Positions 16,686 through 24,187 of a stretch of DNA of 24,509 nucleotides are shown one piece after another. The stretch spans positions 1-24,509 of the forward strand of contig JBDKGV010000015.1 of the NCBI GenBank assembly GCA_039798005.1. Reading direction: 5' to 3'. Below the pieces are notes generated by a model. That model had not been told where the DNA came from. It made no database searches and was given only the letters and a program-made list of their open reading frames with translations. This DNA comes from JBDKGV01 sp039798005 (GTDB lineage: Bacteria > Fibrobacterota > Fibrobacteria > UBA5070). The number at the start of each line of letters is the position of its first letter. The first letter of the stretch is position 1. Both the position numbers and the translations under genes were made by a program.

Positions 16686-18242
16686 TTACGCCCCCGGAAC
16701 GGAAGGCGGCAAATCCGCAGGCGCCACGGTCTGGCTCATCCGGGCAGCCGTCGTCTGCTTCAGTCCATTTTCCAGGAGCGCCGCCGCCTGAGTGAGAAAT
16801 GTTTGCAAAATGGAGGCAGCGGACTCGTCGACCACTCTGCCACTGGGAACGCGATCGACATACCACAGCCCCATCGCCCGCCCAAGGAGAAGCAACGGGA
16901 AAGCCGCGAACGAATGGCCTTGAATCAGGGAGGAAAGCTGCGAAGGCACCAGAAGCGGCCTCCACCCCGGAAGATCGGGGCGAACCAGCAGGAGAGCCGG
17001 TTCCTCGAGCAATTTCCCGAAGGCATTGGGCGAGCGCAATTTCGTGTCCCAGCGAAATTCCTGCTCCAATTGAAGGGTCTGCTCGCCCACCGCGATCCGC
17101 GCCTGCATCACTCCATCCTTGTCGGGCATGGCAATGGCGACGCGATCCATTCCGCAACCATTGCGGACTCCTTCGGCCACCTCCTGCAAGGCACGGGTGA
17201 TGCTGAAGTCGGAAGCCATGGTGAGCGCCGCGAGTTTCCGCAGCGACTGCAGGCGAAGTTCGGCGTTTTCCTGAGGATAGCGTCCTGCCGGAGGTGGCAA
17301 ATCAAAGATGGAGGGGGCGCCATCCCCTTCGATCGGAGGCAACTGAAGGACAGGCATCCGTTCAGCGGCCCGAGTGGCACCGATCTCCTTCGCAAGCGAC
17401 GCGGCGGCCACGGTGTTGCGATGAAGGAACGCGCCCACTTCCCGCAGGCTCATGCGGTGTTCGGTGGCAAACTGCTCACCCAAGGTTCGTGCCCCCTTGG
17501 TGAACCAGCCGAGCTCCGTCGCCATGGCCACCTGCCATCCGAAGTGGATGTACTGGATCCTGGCATCGCTTCCATTTGCGCCCCGCAGGGCCTGAGTCAA
17601 CAACTGCGGCAATTTCCATTCCTGGGCAAGCGCCGCGGAAAGCAAGGTAAGGCGAAAGCCGATGATGTCCTTCTGGGCCTGAGCCGTATCGCTGGCCCCT
17701 TTGCGAACCATGGCATCGAGCTCAAGCGCCATTTCTTCCCCGTAGCACCAGAAGGCAAGGCTCCCGAGATTCACGAGCATGGCCGACACGAAGATCTCCT
17801 CGACGGAGCCGTCGCGGTTCATTTGCGCAAGCGCCCGCGCCTGGAACGCGGCATGCAAGGCGCGTCCGAGCTCCTGATTGACGCGCTCTTGGAGCGGCCC
17901 TTCCTGAACCAGGGAATCCACGAGGTTCATGGCAAGGAACAGCTGCCGGACCGTATCCATGCCCAGCACCATGACGGCTCGACTGACCGATCCGACGGCA
18001 GCCCCCGACGAGTTGTAATAGGCGCTGTTGGCCACTCGCATGAGTTTGGCGGTCAAGACGGGATCGCGCAGGATGATCTGGGTCAATTCGTTGACCCCGG
18101 CGTCGGATTTGCCCGCAAAATCCTGAAGCATCTTGGCGGAATGGGCAAACACCGGCATTTCCTGAGTGGAAAGCCGCTGCACCCAGTCGGCCAGACTCAG
18201 CTTCTTCGCCGACTCTGGAACTTTTTCTGTCGAGCTGGACAC
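16686..18242 (-). CDS. HDOD-domain protein with a C-terminal GAF-like region
   Basis: This protein has about 518 residues. Its N-terminal half is an HDOD domain (about 15-210): LPVF-type entry (MPVFAHSAKMLQDFAG), ELTQIILRDPVLTAKLMRVANSAYY, SRAVMVLGMDTVRQLFLAM and FVSAMLVNLGSLAF. HDOD is a catalytically inactive relative of HD phosphohydrolases, used in signalling. The C-terminal part (about 340-495) looks GAF-like (RLQSLRKLAALTMASDFSITRALQEVAEG; AAFPLLLLGRAMGLWYVDR). I prefer the GTG at 18242, preceded by GGGAG at good spacing, over the TTG at 18278. It lies between the histidine kinase and the GH9 gene with short gaps, so it may be an output or modulator of the two-component pair upstream. 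Confidence 0.87.
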   Translation of the reverse strand: MSSSTEKVPESAKKLSLADWVQRLSTQEMPVFAHSAKMLQDFAGKSDAGVNELTQIILRDPVLTAKLMRVANSAYYNSSGAAVGSVSRAVMVLGMDTVRQLFLAMNLVDSLVQEGPLQERVNQELGRALHAAFQARALAQMNRDGSVEEIFVSAMLVNLGSLAFWCYGEEMALELDAMVRKGASDTAQAQKDIIGFRLTLLSAALAQEWKLPQLLTQALRGANGSDARIQYIHFGWQVAMATELGWFTKGARTLGEQFATEHRMSLREVGAFLHRNTVAAASLAKEIGATRAAERMPVLQLPPIEGDGAPSIFDLPPPAGRYPQENAELRLQSLRKLAALTMASDFSITRALQEVAEGVRNGCGMDRVAIAMPDKDGVMQARIAVGEQTLQLEQEFRWDTKLRSPNAFGKLLEEPALLLVRPDLPGWRPLLVPSQLSSLIQGHSFAAFPLLLLGRAMGLWYVDRVPSGRVVDESAASILQTFLTQAAALLENGLKQTTAARMSQTVAPADLPPSVPGA

Positions 18243-18297
18243 CTGATCATTCTCCCATAAACCGATAGCCGTTGGCAATCCAATGTTTCACAGCAAG

Positions 18298-20703
18298 TCA
18301 GTTCAATGCTCTGGATTCGCGACCCCATCCTTCCACTTCCCACAACAAGGCCGCCGCATCCACCGGCCTCTTGACCCGATGGCATCCAGACAATCCTGGC
18401 GCCGATTGGAAGGTCCCGACAAGCGTCACGATCTCTGCCGAAGGATGGCCGTTTCGCAGCGAGGCGATCGTATCGTCCAGTCCGTCATCCCCTTCGCGAA
18501 CATCCACGACGACCACATCCAACGGCCGATTCATCGAGGGCTGCTGTTCCAGAATCACCGTCTCATGCCCGACCTTCCGGAGAATCCCTCCGACCAAGGT
18601 CCGCAGCACGGCATTGGGAATCAGAAGCCCCACCCTCTGCGGCACACGAAGCAAATGGCAGCTGTGCCGCAGCACATCGGAGGGCAGGAAGGGTGCGAAC
18701 AGATTCGACTGGCTGGCATCCTTCTCATGCCCATCCCTCGGGCAGATCCTAATGCTTCCGGGTGGGGATGACTCGTCAAGCCCCCAGAAGACACCTGCCC
18801 CCGGGAATTCTTGGGCCTCGAACTCCGACACGGTCGCGACCTCATGGACTTCGATCCCGACATGCCGGAGAATCCGGGCCAGAATGCTTCGCCTTTGAGC
18901 GGAGGAGTCCGCAACCACCACGCGATGCCCCCGAAGACCTTGCCAGTGCGAGGCAGCGATGAACGGGGCCGAAGCTGGACCGACGGACAACCGGATCTGG
19001 ACCGTGAACAGGCTTCCTTTCCCCGGTGTGCTCTGGACATCGATGCGTCCGCCCATGCATTCGGCCAGCAGGCGCGAGATCGAAAGACCAAGACCGACAC
19101 CGCCAAAGGCGAAGAAGGTGTCGGCACCCGCCTGTTCGAAGGGCCGGAAGATCGCTTGAAGACGGCTGGACTCGATCCCGATGCCGGTATCGGCAACCTC
19201 GAAGCTCAAGGATCCATCGTGCGGCTGCCGAACGGCCCGCAGGCGAATCTCACCCATGTTCGTGAATTTCACGGCATTGTCCAGCAAGTTGCGCAGCAAT
19301 TGCCTCACCCGATCCGGATCACCACGCACATGCGAAGGCAGATTCGGGTCGAATTCGGCATGCACCTGCAAGCCCTTGCGATGAGCCATCGCCATGATGT
19401 CCACAAGCGCGTGCCCGACGATCTCCTCCAAGGAAAAATCGGTCTCCACCAGCTCCAGGTCACCGGTTTCCAAACGGGAATGGTCAAGCAGCGTGTTCAC
19501 GGTCAAAAGCAGCTGGCTTCCCGCCTCCGCGACCATGTCCACATTCTCGCGATCCTCCTCGGAAAGATGCGTCGAACGCCGCAGCAGATCGGCAAGCCCA
19601 AGGATTCCGTTGAGAGGCGTGCGCATCTCATGGCTCACCGAGGCGAGCAAGCGGGTCTTGGCACGCTCGGCACGCTCGGAAACATCGCGGGTCCGACGCA
19701 ATTCACCCGTGGCTCTCCGCAGGGACTCCACCATCTGATCGATGTTGTGCCCCAATCGAGCGATTTCATCGTTGCCCGAGACATGGATGCGCAACGAGGA
19801 GCCGGAAGCGATCCCTGCGACATCCTGTTCCAAATGAAAAAGTCGAGTCAGAACCAACCGTTCCAGCAACACGACACCGGACGCTCCGAAGACGAGTGCA
19901 GCCACCCCGAAGGCCACCGCAAGCCAAAGCATCAGCATGCGCTTCTGGCCATCGAACCTTCGAGGGCTGTCGACCTCGATGCCAAGGGTGCGTCCATTCA
20001 AGCCACGGATCCAATTTTCAGCGCGCAAGGTGTCGCCTCGCGACGTCAATTCCCATCCATCCTTTGCGCGAAAGGGCACATCCAGCAGGCCCCGGATGGA
20101 AATCCCGAACGGGAAAACAGATTCCATCCGCCGGATTTCCTCGGGCCCGTAGGCACGCACGAAGGTCAGGATGCCGCGAGGCTCACCGGCTCGCGAAGTT
20201 TTCCGGATCGGCTTGGAGACCACCAGAAGGGGCGTGTTCCCGTCGACGAACCATCCCTGCAGCCCTTCGTCGCGCAGAATGGTCTTCAGCACCTGAGGAT
20301 CGGACAGCCAGCGCGTCAAGCCGGGATGTTCAGGGATCCTGCGCCCGTCGTATTGCGACAAGCCGGCAACGACACCCCCATGCACATCCATGAACAGGAT
20401 CTCACGCAACCGCATGCCGGTAAGGACCGTCGTATCGAGATTCGCGCGAATGAAGGTGCTGTCCCGTTCCTTCATGAATTCATAGGCATCGTCCCAATCC
20501 GCCCAATCGGGAACCTTGCCGGCCAGCTCGGTCACTTCCCGCTCGATGCCCTTTTGGGCCAGCAACCCGTCCCGAAGAGTCTGGGCATCCTCGAGCGAGG
20601 CGAAATGGCGCCCCAGAAACATGCCCATTCCCGCATAGGCGCCGCCCAAGAGGAGCGCAAGCAGCAGTCCGCCCGCCCAAAGTGTGCGTGCACGCAATCC
20701 CAT
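18298..20703 (-). CDS. CHASE4-like membrane hybrid histidine kinase with two degenerate receivers
   Basis: This kinase has 801 residues. It has a membrane segment (about 8-30), a periplasmic CHASE4-like domain (about 40-250; VPDWADWDDAYEFM is the typical opening), a second membrane segment (about 257-281), HAMP (about 282-333), HisKA with His358 (ASVSHEMRTPLNG), and HATPase (about 463-572; N-box LLRNLLDNAVKF, DTGIGI, GVGLGL). Two receiver-like folds follow. The first (about 592-688) has Asp-Ser instead of the acidic pair and no clear phospho-acceptor. The second (about 689-790) has Ile-Pro-Asn instead of the acidic pair but keeps Asp734 (VVVVDVREGD) and Lys778. AAAGGA before the ATG supports the start. 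The cognate response regulator gene is 8 bases upstream, so phosphotransfer is likely to that protein. Confidence 0.92.
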   Translation of the reverse strand: MGLRARTLWAGGLLLALLLGGAYAGMGMFLGRHFASLEDAQTLRDGLLAQKGIEREVTELAGKVPDWADWDDAYEFMKERDSTFIRANLDTTVLTGMRLREILFMDVHGGVVAGLSQYDGRRIPEHPGLTRWLSDPQVLKTILRDEGLQGWFVDGNTPLLVVSKPIRKTSRAGEPRGILTFVRAYGPEEIRRMESVFPFGISIRGLLDVPFRAKDGWELTSRGDTLRAENWIRGLNGRTLGIEVDSPRRFDGQKRMLMLWLAVAFGVAALVFGASGVVLLERLVLTRLFHLEQDVAGIASGSSLRIHVSGNDEIARLGHNIDQMVESLRRATGELRRTRDVSERAERAKTRLLASVSHEMRTPLNGILGLADLLRRSTHLSEEDRENVDMVAEAGSQLLLTVNTLLDHSRLETGDLELVETDFSLEEIVGHALVDIMAMAHRKGLQVHAEFDPNLPSHVRGDPDRVRQLLRNLLDNAVKFTNMGEIRLRAVRQPHDGSLSFEVADTGIGIESSRLQAIFRPFEQAGADTFFAFGGVGLGLSISRLLAECMGGRIDVQSTPGKGSLFTVQIRLSVGPASAPFIAASHWQGLRGHRVVVADSSAQRRSILARILRHVGIEVHEVATVSEFEAQEFPGAGVFWGLDESSPPGSIRICPRDGHEKDASQSNLFAPFLPSDVLRHSCHLLRVPQRVGLLIPNAVLRTLVGGILRKVGHETVILEQQPSMNRPLDVVVVDVREGDDGLDDTIASLRNGHPSAEIVTLVGTFQSAPGLSGCHRVKRPVDAAALLWEVEGWGRESRALN

Positions 20704-20711
20704 GGAGTCCT

Positions 20712-21428
20712 TTACTCCTGCCCGGAGAGACGCGCCTTGATGCGCGCACGGCGTTCAAAGGCCGTGTCCAGCTCATGCATCAAGTGCTGCAGGTAATTGG
20801 AGGCATCGTTTGCGGCCGAGGTCTCGGCAAGCATGTGCAAACGCTTGGAGACGGCCTCGCCACACAAGCTCATGGCATCGTCGGCGAAACTGCCCAACGC
20901 AGCCTTTGGAAAGGCGGCCCCTTCCTGACCAAGCGATTGGAGGATCTGTCGCGTCTGATCGCGGAAAGCGGCGAAGAGTTCGTCGTAGCCGGAATCGTCA
21001 AGCCCCATGTCCTGCATCACATGGAACCGGTTGCGCAGAAGATGATCCTCGGCACTGACCACATGGGGAAGATATTCCCGCAACTTTGGCAGCAGCATGT
21101 CCTCCCGCACAGGCTTGACGACATAGTGCTTGCAGCCCATGCCGACCACGCGACGCACCGTTTCGGTGTCCGCAAGCGCCGTCATCACGATCACCGGAAT
21201 CGACTTCCACTGCGGATGATCGTTGTGCTCCTTCATGAACTGGAAGCCGTCCATTTCCGGCATCATCAGATCCAGGAGGATCACTTGGACTTCCCCCTGT
21301 CGTTCCTGCAAGACCTGCAGGGCCAAGACGCCATTCTTGGCGGTAATCGTCTCCATCCCGTTGTGCTTGAGGATTCCCTCAAGCATGCGGGCGCTGATCA
21401 CATTGTCCTCGACGATCAAGATGCTCAT
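20712..21428 (-). CDS. Response regulator with an unassigned helical C-terminus
   Basis: This protein has 238 residues. Residues 1-122 are a complete receiver: acidic pair Glu7-Asp8 (ILIVEDN), phospho-acceptor Asp53 (VILLDLMMPEMDG), Thr/Ala switch (VIVMTALAD) and Lys105 (YVVKPVRED). Residues about 123-238 are predicted all-helical, without a recognisable DNA-binding, GGDEF or HD motif. The ATG at 21428 directly starts the receiver. An in-frame extension of 12 codons (TTG start) is unlikely. It is the first gene of the long minus-strand run and lies 8 bases before the hybrid kinase gene, so the two are a cognate pair. The C-terminal helices may be a protein-interaction output. Confidence 0.92.
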   Translation of the reverse strand: MSILIVEDNVISARMLEGILKHNGMETITAKNGVLALQVLQERQGEVQVILLDLMMPEMDGFQFMKEHNDHPQWKSIPVIVMTALADTETVRRVVGMGCKHYVVKPVREDMLLPKLREYLPHVVSAEDHLLRNRFHVMQDMGLDDSGYDELFAAFRDQTRQILQSLGQEGAAFPKAALGSFADDAMSLCGEAVSKRLHMLAETSAANDASNYLQHLMHELDTAFERRARIKARLSGQE

Positions 21429-21490
21429 GCCTTGATCATACCAGCCCCCGGCATGGGGTCGCAATCACTTTGACTCCCATGGACACAGAA

Positions 21491-21517
21491 AAGCCCCTTC
21501 GCCAAGCGAAGAGGCTT
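21491..21517 (-). terminator. Intrinsic terminator of the ankyrin lipoprotein gene
   Basis: A near-perfect hairpin: outer arms AAGCC/GGCTT, one mismatched pair, inner arms CTTCGC/GCGAAG and a 3-base loop. On the minus strand it is followed by TTTTCT, giving a usable U-tract, and it lies 31 bases after the ankyrin gene stop. It separates that gene from the response regulator operon that follows. Confidence 0.8.
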
Positions 21518-21547
21518 CGATCCCTCAAGCAAATCGCAAGTTCGCGA

Positions 21548-22231
21548 TCACTTCTTCTTGGAAGGCCCACCGGTCTTGGCTTCGACTTCGCGAACCAAGG
21601 CCTCGGAGGCCTTGGCGGCGCTGTCCATCTGCTTGGCGACCTTGGGGTCGGCCTTTTCCCGCAACCACACGAACAGGGCGGTGTCGTCCTTCTTGGGCAG
21701 AGGGCCGTTGTAGCGCTCCCAAGCCATGATATAGACATTGCGGCCGTTGTTCATCTTGGCCTGGATGTTGGCACCCTTTTCCACGAGGAACTTGGCCACA
21801 TCGACATAGCCATGACCGACGGCGCCCATCAGAGCAGTCTCGCCCATCTGGGTCGTGGCTTCGATTTCAGCCTTCTGCTCGACCAATGCCTTGACCGCGT
21901 CCAGCTTGCCGGCGCCCGCAGCGTACATCAGCGGGGTCTGGCCGTTCTGGTCCTTGTAGTTGAGCTGCGCCCCGCGGGCAAGAAGCAGTTGAATCACGCT
22001 CACATGCCCGTTCATGGCGGCCACGCACAACGGAGTACGGCTGTCCTGCATCGCCTCGACGCTCTGGCCTTCATCGAGAAGCGCCTTGACCTGATTCACA
22101 TCACCCTTGACCAAGGCCATCGTCATCGCAGGACTCTGAACGGCAGCGGCTGCAGCGTCCTTCTTGCTGTCGCAACCGACAAAGAGCATACCGGCACAAG
22201 CAATGAGGGCAGTTGCTTTCATGGATTTCAT
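21548..22231 (-). CDS. Ankyrin-repeat lipoprotein
   Basis: This is a 227-residue protein with a signal peptide and lipobox (MLFVGC, lipid Cys20), then an Ala-rich linker. About four to five ankyrin repeats follow (about 35-190): AMTMALVKGDVNQVKALLDEG, RTPLCVAAMNGHVSVIQLLLARGA, QTPLMYAAGAGKLDAVKALVEQKA and ETALMGAVGHGYVDVAKFLVEKGA. The tail is charged, ending in Lys-Lys-Lys. Ankyrin repeats bind proteins, and exported versions in bacteria often act with catalases, toxins or envelope complexes, but no partner can be named here. AGGAG 5 bases before the ATG at 22231 fixes the start, so the longer open frame to 22285 is not used. It is monocistronic, with its own promoter and terminator. Confidence 0.92.
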   Translation of the reverse strand: MKSMKATALIACAGMLFVGCDSKKDAAAAAVQSPAMTMALVKGDVNQVKALLDEGQSVEAMQDSRTPLCVAAMNGHVSVIQLLLARGAQLNYKDQNGQTPLMYAAGAGKLDAVKALVEQKAEIEATTQMGETALMGAVGHGYVDVAKFLVEKGANIQAKMNNGRNVYIMAWERYNGPLPKKDDTALFVWLREKADPKVAKQMDSAAKASEALVREVEAKTGGPSKKK

Positions 22232-22287
22232 GCAATCTCCTATGGAACGGAAACAATTGATGGAATGACAGATCCCAGTCTTCAATC

Positions 22288-22317
22288 ATACTACGATGCC
22301 CGCCTCTGCGCAGGCAA
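22288..22317 (-). promoter_or_regulatory. Candidate sigma70 promoter of the ankyrin gene
   Basis: Read on the minus strand, TTGCCT (-35) and TAGTAT (-10) are 18 bases apart. This would give a leader of about 50 bases before the ATG at 22231. It rests on sequence match only. Confidence 0.4.
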
Positions 22318-22477
22318 GTTTTTCATAATCCCCGTTTGAAAAGAGCCGGATCAGGGGAACTCCCCCAGAAGACATGGGCCTCAGATTCACCGGCACTTGG
22401 GCCGGGATTTGTTCGCCCAACGCTGCCCGAGTGCCCTTCGGACTGGTAACCTTGCACAAATCAGACTCCCGATCTCC

Positions 22478-22504
22478 GAATTGTGCTCAAGTTGTGCACA
22501 ATTC
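22478..22504. promoter_or_regulatory. Perfect inverted repeat, candidate operator
   Basis: Arms GAATTGTGC and GCACAATTC match perfectly across a 9-base spacer. Within it the 10-base palindrome TTGTGCACAA occurs at 22492-22501, so TTGTGC appears twice in direct order. A further GCACAA lies at 22454-22459. The repeat overlaps the candidate -35 of the receiver-ATPase gene, a position typical for a repressor site. Confidence 0.55.
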
Positions 22505-22520
22505 CATGCACGATTATATC
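22492..22520 (+). promoter_or_regulatory. Candidate promoter of the receiver-ATPase gene
   Basis: TTGTGC (-35) and TATATC (-10) are separated by 17 bases, about 40 bases before the coding start. The -35 lies inside the inverted repeat, so binding there could control it. Confidence 0.45.
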
Positions 22521-22556
22521 AAGACCTGATCAGTCCATGATCCGGTTGCGTTACAT

Positions 22557-23486
22557 TTGACAACTGTGGAACCCATTATCCATCGAATCCTGGTCGCAGA
22601 CGACGAACCGGCCATGCTTGAGACCCTTCAGGAAATCCTTGAGGACTCAGGGTATCAAGTCCTCGCGGCCAAAAATGGTCTTGAAGCGTTGGATATATTG
22701 GAACGCGAACCAGTGGACGCGATCCTTTCCGACATCTCCATGCCCCACATGGACGGTTTGCAGCTTCTGAGCATCGCCCGGGAACGGTGGCCTCATATCC
22801 CACGCATCCTGCTGACCGGAAACCTCCTCGATGAATTCATCGGGCGCTTCTTGGACGAGAAGATCTCCTGCGTCCTGGTCAAGAACGTCCCGTTTCCGGT
22901 GAAGGAAATCCTTCATTCGCTCAAGACTCTCCTGCACCCCGAGTTCTCCTGGATCGATGAGAGCTTTCCCGCCGCGACCCAGCGGCTGTGCCACAAACTG
23001 TTCCGACCCGACGACATCAACGGCGCCTTGGAAGATCTCACCGAACGCCTGCCCAAGCACCGCAAGAAGCCCATGCGCCTGGTTCTGCAGGAGCTCCTGA
23101 CCAACGGAATGTTCTACGGAGCGCGCAATGAAGACGGTGCGACCAAGGAATCTTGGAGCCATGACTTCGTGCTGCCTGATGACCAAGCCATCGAGGTCGA
23201 GTGGATCGAGGACGCCGACAAGGTTGGCGTGTGCGTGCGCGACCATGGCGGCAAGCTTGATAGCGACACCATCCTGCACTGGCTCGAGCGGCAGACCCGC
23301 AAGGACGAGTTCGGCATCCCCATCGGCGCCTTGGACATCCATGGCCGGGGCCTGTTCTTCTCACGCATCTTTTCCGATCGGCTGATCGTGAACATCCGCT
23401 CCGGCAAGCGCACCGAGGTCCTGTCCATCAACTGGCACAACGAGCCGCCGGTGGGCCAGAAGCCGCTGTTGATCTTCCAGATCTGA
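22557..23486 (+). CDS. Receiver domain fused to an RsbW-like (GHKL) ATPase domain
   Basis: A protein of up to 309 residues. The N-terminal receiver (about 8-125) has the acidic pair Asp15-Asp16 (ILVADDEP), phospho-acceptor Asp59 (AILSDISMPHMDG) and Lys109. The C-terminal domain (about 140-295) resembles HATPase_c_2 of anti-sigma kinases. It has an N-box with Glu179 and Asn183 (RLVLQELLTNGMFYGAR), a G1-like Asp229 (VCVRDHGG) and a G2-like Gly-rich loop (DIHGRGLFFSRIF). Such fusions are expected to control a STAS partner by phosphorylation or binding. The small STAS protein at the left end is one candidate (inference). The first codon is either TTG at 22557 or GTG at 22566. Neither has a clear ribosome site, so the start is uncertain. 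Confidence 0.88.
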   Translation: MTTVEPIIHRILVADDEPAMLETLQEILEDSGYQVLAAKNGLEALDILEREPVDAILSDISMPHMDGLQLLSIARERWPHIPRILLTGNLLDEFIGRFLDEKISCVLVKNVPFPVKEILHSLKTLLHPEFSWIDESFPAATQRLCHKLFRPDDINGALEDLTERLPKHRKKPMRLVLQELLTNGMFYGARNEDGATKESWSHDFVLPDDQAIEVEWIEDADKVGVCVRDHGGKLDSDTILHWLERQTRKDEFGIPIGALDIHGRGLFFSRIFSDRLIVNIRSGKRTEVLSINWHNEPPVGQKPLLIFQI

Positions 23487-23491
23487 CGGAT

Positions 23492-23511
23492 CAGGGCCTT
23501 TTCCCGCCCTG
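23492..23511 (+). terminator. Weak hairpin after the receiver-ATPase gene
   Basis: Arms CAGGGC and GCCCTG with an 8-base loop lie 6 bases after the stop codon. No immediate T-tract follows (a TTTT comes about 13 bases later), so termination here is doubtful. Confidence 0.3.
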
Positions 23512-23560
23512 TTCGCCAATCCTATTTTGACAGAATCTGTCGATTGGCTCGCCAAGCCTG

Positions 23561-23579
23561 TCCTGAGCCCTGTCGAAGG
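23561..23579. repeat. REP-like unit A
   Basis: TCCTGAG followed by CGAAGG with a 6-base gap. This is the short core of a motif family that I know, from memory, to be widely dispersed in intergenic DNA of many bacteria. Confidence 0.55.
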
Positions 23580-23609
23580 GCCTCCTCGCCTTCGACGGAT
23601 TCCATTCGC

Positions 23610-23626
23610 CCTGAGGTTCTCGAAGG
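23610..23626. repeat. REP-like unit B
   Basis: CCTGAGG and CGAAGG separated by 4 bases, in the same orientation as unit A. Confidence 0.5.
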
Positions 23627-23699
23627 ATGGACGGAATCCGCCTGCGGCTGCGGGGTCATTGGCCCTTGCGGGCGACGGTCGGGGGCAGGTTGTCGTGTT

Positions 23700-23714
23700 C
23701 CGTCCTGCGGACGG
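23700..23714. repeat. Perfect short hairpin
   Basis: Arms CCGTCC and GGACGG with a 3-base loop (TGC). It lies inside the repeat island and has no T-tract, so it is not a terminator. Confidence 0.5.
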
Positions 23715-23826
23715 CGTGGACTGTTGCCGTCACCGATCCTGCCGAGCTTGTCGACTCCCTCCGATACCACGACATGTGAAGCTCACGCCCGAAGGGTGGG
23801 AGAAACATGAATACATCACCGTTCGT

Positions 23827-23859
23827 CCTGAGGAGCTGGCGCAGCCGGCGTCTCGAAGG
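23827..23859. repeat. REP-like unit C with internal hairpin
   Basis: CCTGAGG and CGAAGG flank an inner hairpin with arms GCTGGC and GCCGGC (one G-U pair) and an outer GAG/CTC. This is the fullest of the three units and the typical form of the family. Confidence 0.6.
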
Positions 23860-23889
23860 ATGAGCCGGTCGATGCATGAACATTCTTAA

Positions 23890-23940
23890 ACTGCTTTTTG
23901 GAACTGTCGCTGGACCCTCCCGGTCCAGACCAGGGCCCAG
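23890..23940. repeat. Direct repeat, copy 1
   Basis: Imperfect copy of the sequence at 24455-24509. The last 25 bases are identical, and the earlier part matches with small gaps. It contains the first hairpin of the cluster described at 23911-23988. Confidence 0.7.
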
Positions 23941-23988
23941 AGCCACTGGCGGCCCTGGGAACCGCCACCCAGGGATGGCATCCCTGGG
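23911..23988. repeat. Cluster of three hairpins
   Basis: Three consecutive inverted repeats are visible. TGGACC/GGTCCA lies at 23911-23927. CCAGGGCC/GGCCCTGG lies at 23930-23958 with a 13-base loop. CCCAGGGATG/CATCCCTGGG lies at 23968-23988 with a 1-base centre. The tight packing suggests a mobile repeat unit or a structured RNA. Confidence 0.6.
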
Positions 23989-24187
23989 GACCCTGCATTT
24001 TCGCAGCCACTTCGCGCGTCGTGCCACCACTCGCGATCAGCAACCTTGCGAGGGAACCGGCCACAGTGCACCCCGCGCGATCAGGATCGCAACACGGGGA
24101 CCCCAATTCCGGTGAATGCTCTATCTCGGGCTGCGCCCTCGTTTGTGAGGACCACAACCAAACGCGGGCCGCTGCAAAGCGAGTCGA

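Larger units (their letters stand above)
22232..22565. other. Intergenic regulatory region between divergent genes
   Basis: About 330 bases without a supported gene lie between the ankyrin lipoprotein gene and the receiver-ATPase gene. The region holds a minus-strand promoter candidate, a plus-strand promoter candidate, and a perfect inverted repeat, each listed separately. The middle part (about 22330-22450) shows nothing else that I can name. Confidence 0.7.
23487..24187. other. Gene-free repeat island
   Basis: About 700 bases with no convincing gene. Open frames exist on both strands but translate to low-complexity or REP-like peptides. The stretch holds three units of a TCCTGAG...CGAAGG motif, several hairpins and one copy of a longer repeat found again at the window end. 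Codon structure unlike that of neighbouring genes supports a non-coding status. Confidence 0.75.

Noticed and set aside
16647..18260. A 537-codon plus-strand open frame
   Set aside because: It is a shadow of the HDOD gene. The minus strand has HDOD motifs and a GTG start with a ribosome site.
18811..20796. A 661-codon plus-strand open frame
   Set aside because: It is a shadow of the histidine kinase, which carries the H, N and G boxes. High-GC third positions keep the opposite frame open.
22557..22583. TTGACA at the start of the receiver-ATPase gene as a -35 box
   Set aside because: The only -10-like sequence nearby (ATTATC) is 12 bases away, too short a spacer, and it would lie inside the coding sequence.
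23527..24157. Several open frames of 80-124 codons on both strands
   Set aside because: They read through REP-like repeats and hairpins, give low-complexity peptides and lack ribosome sites.
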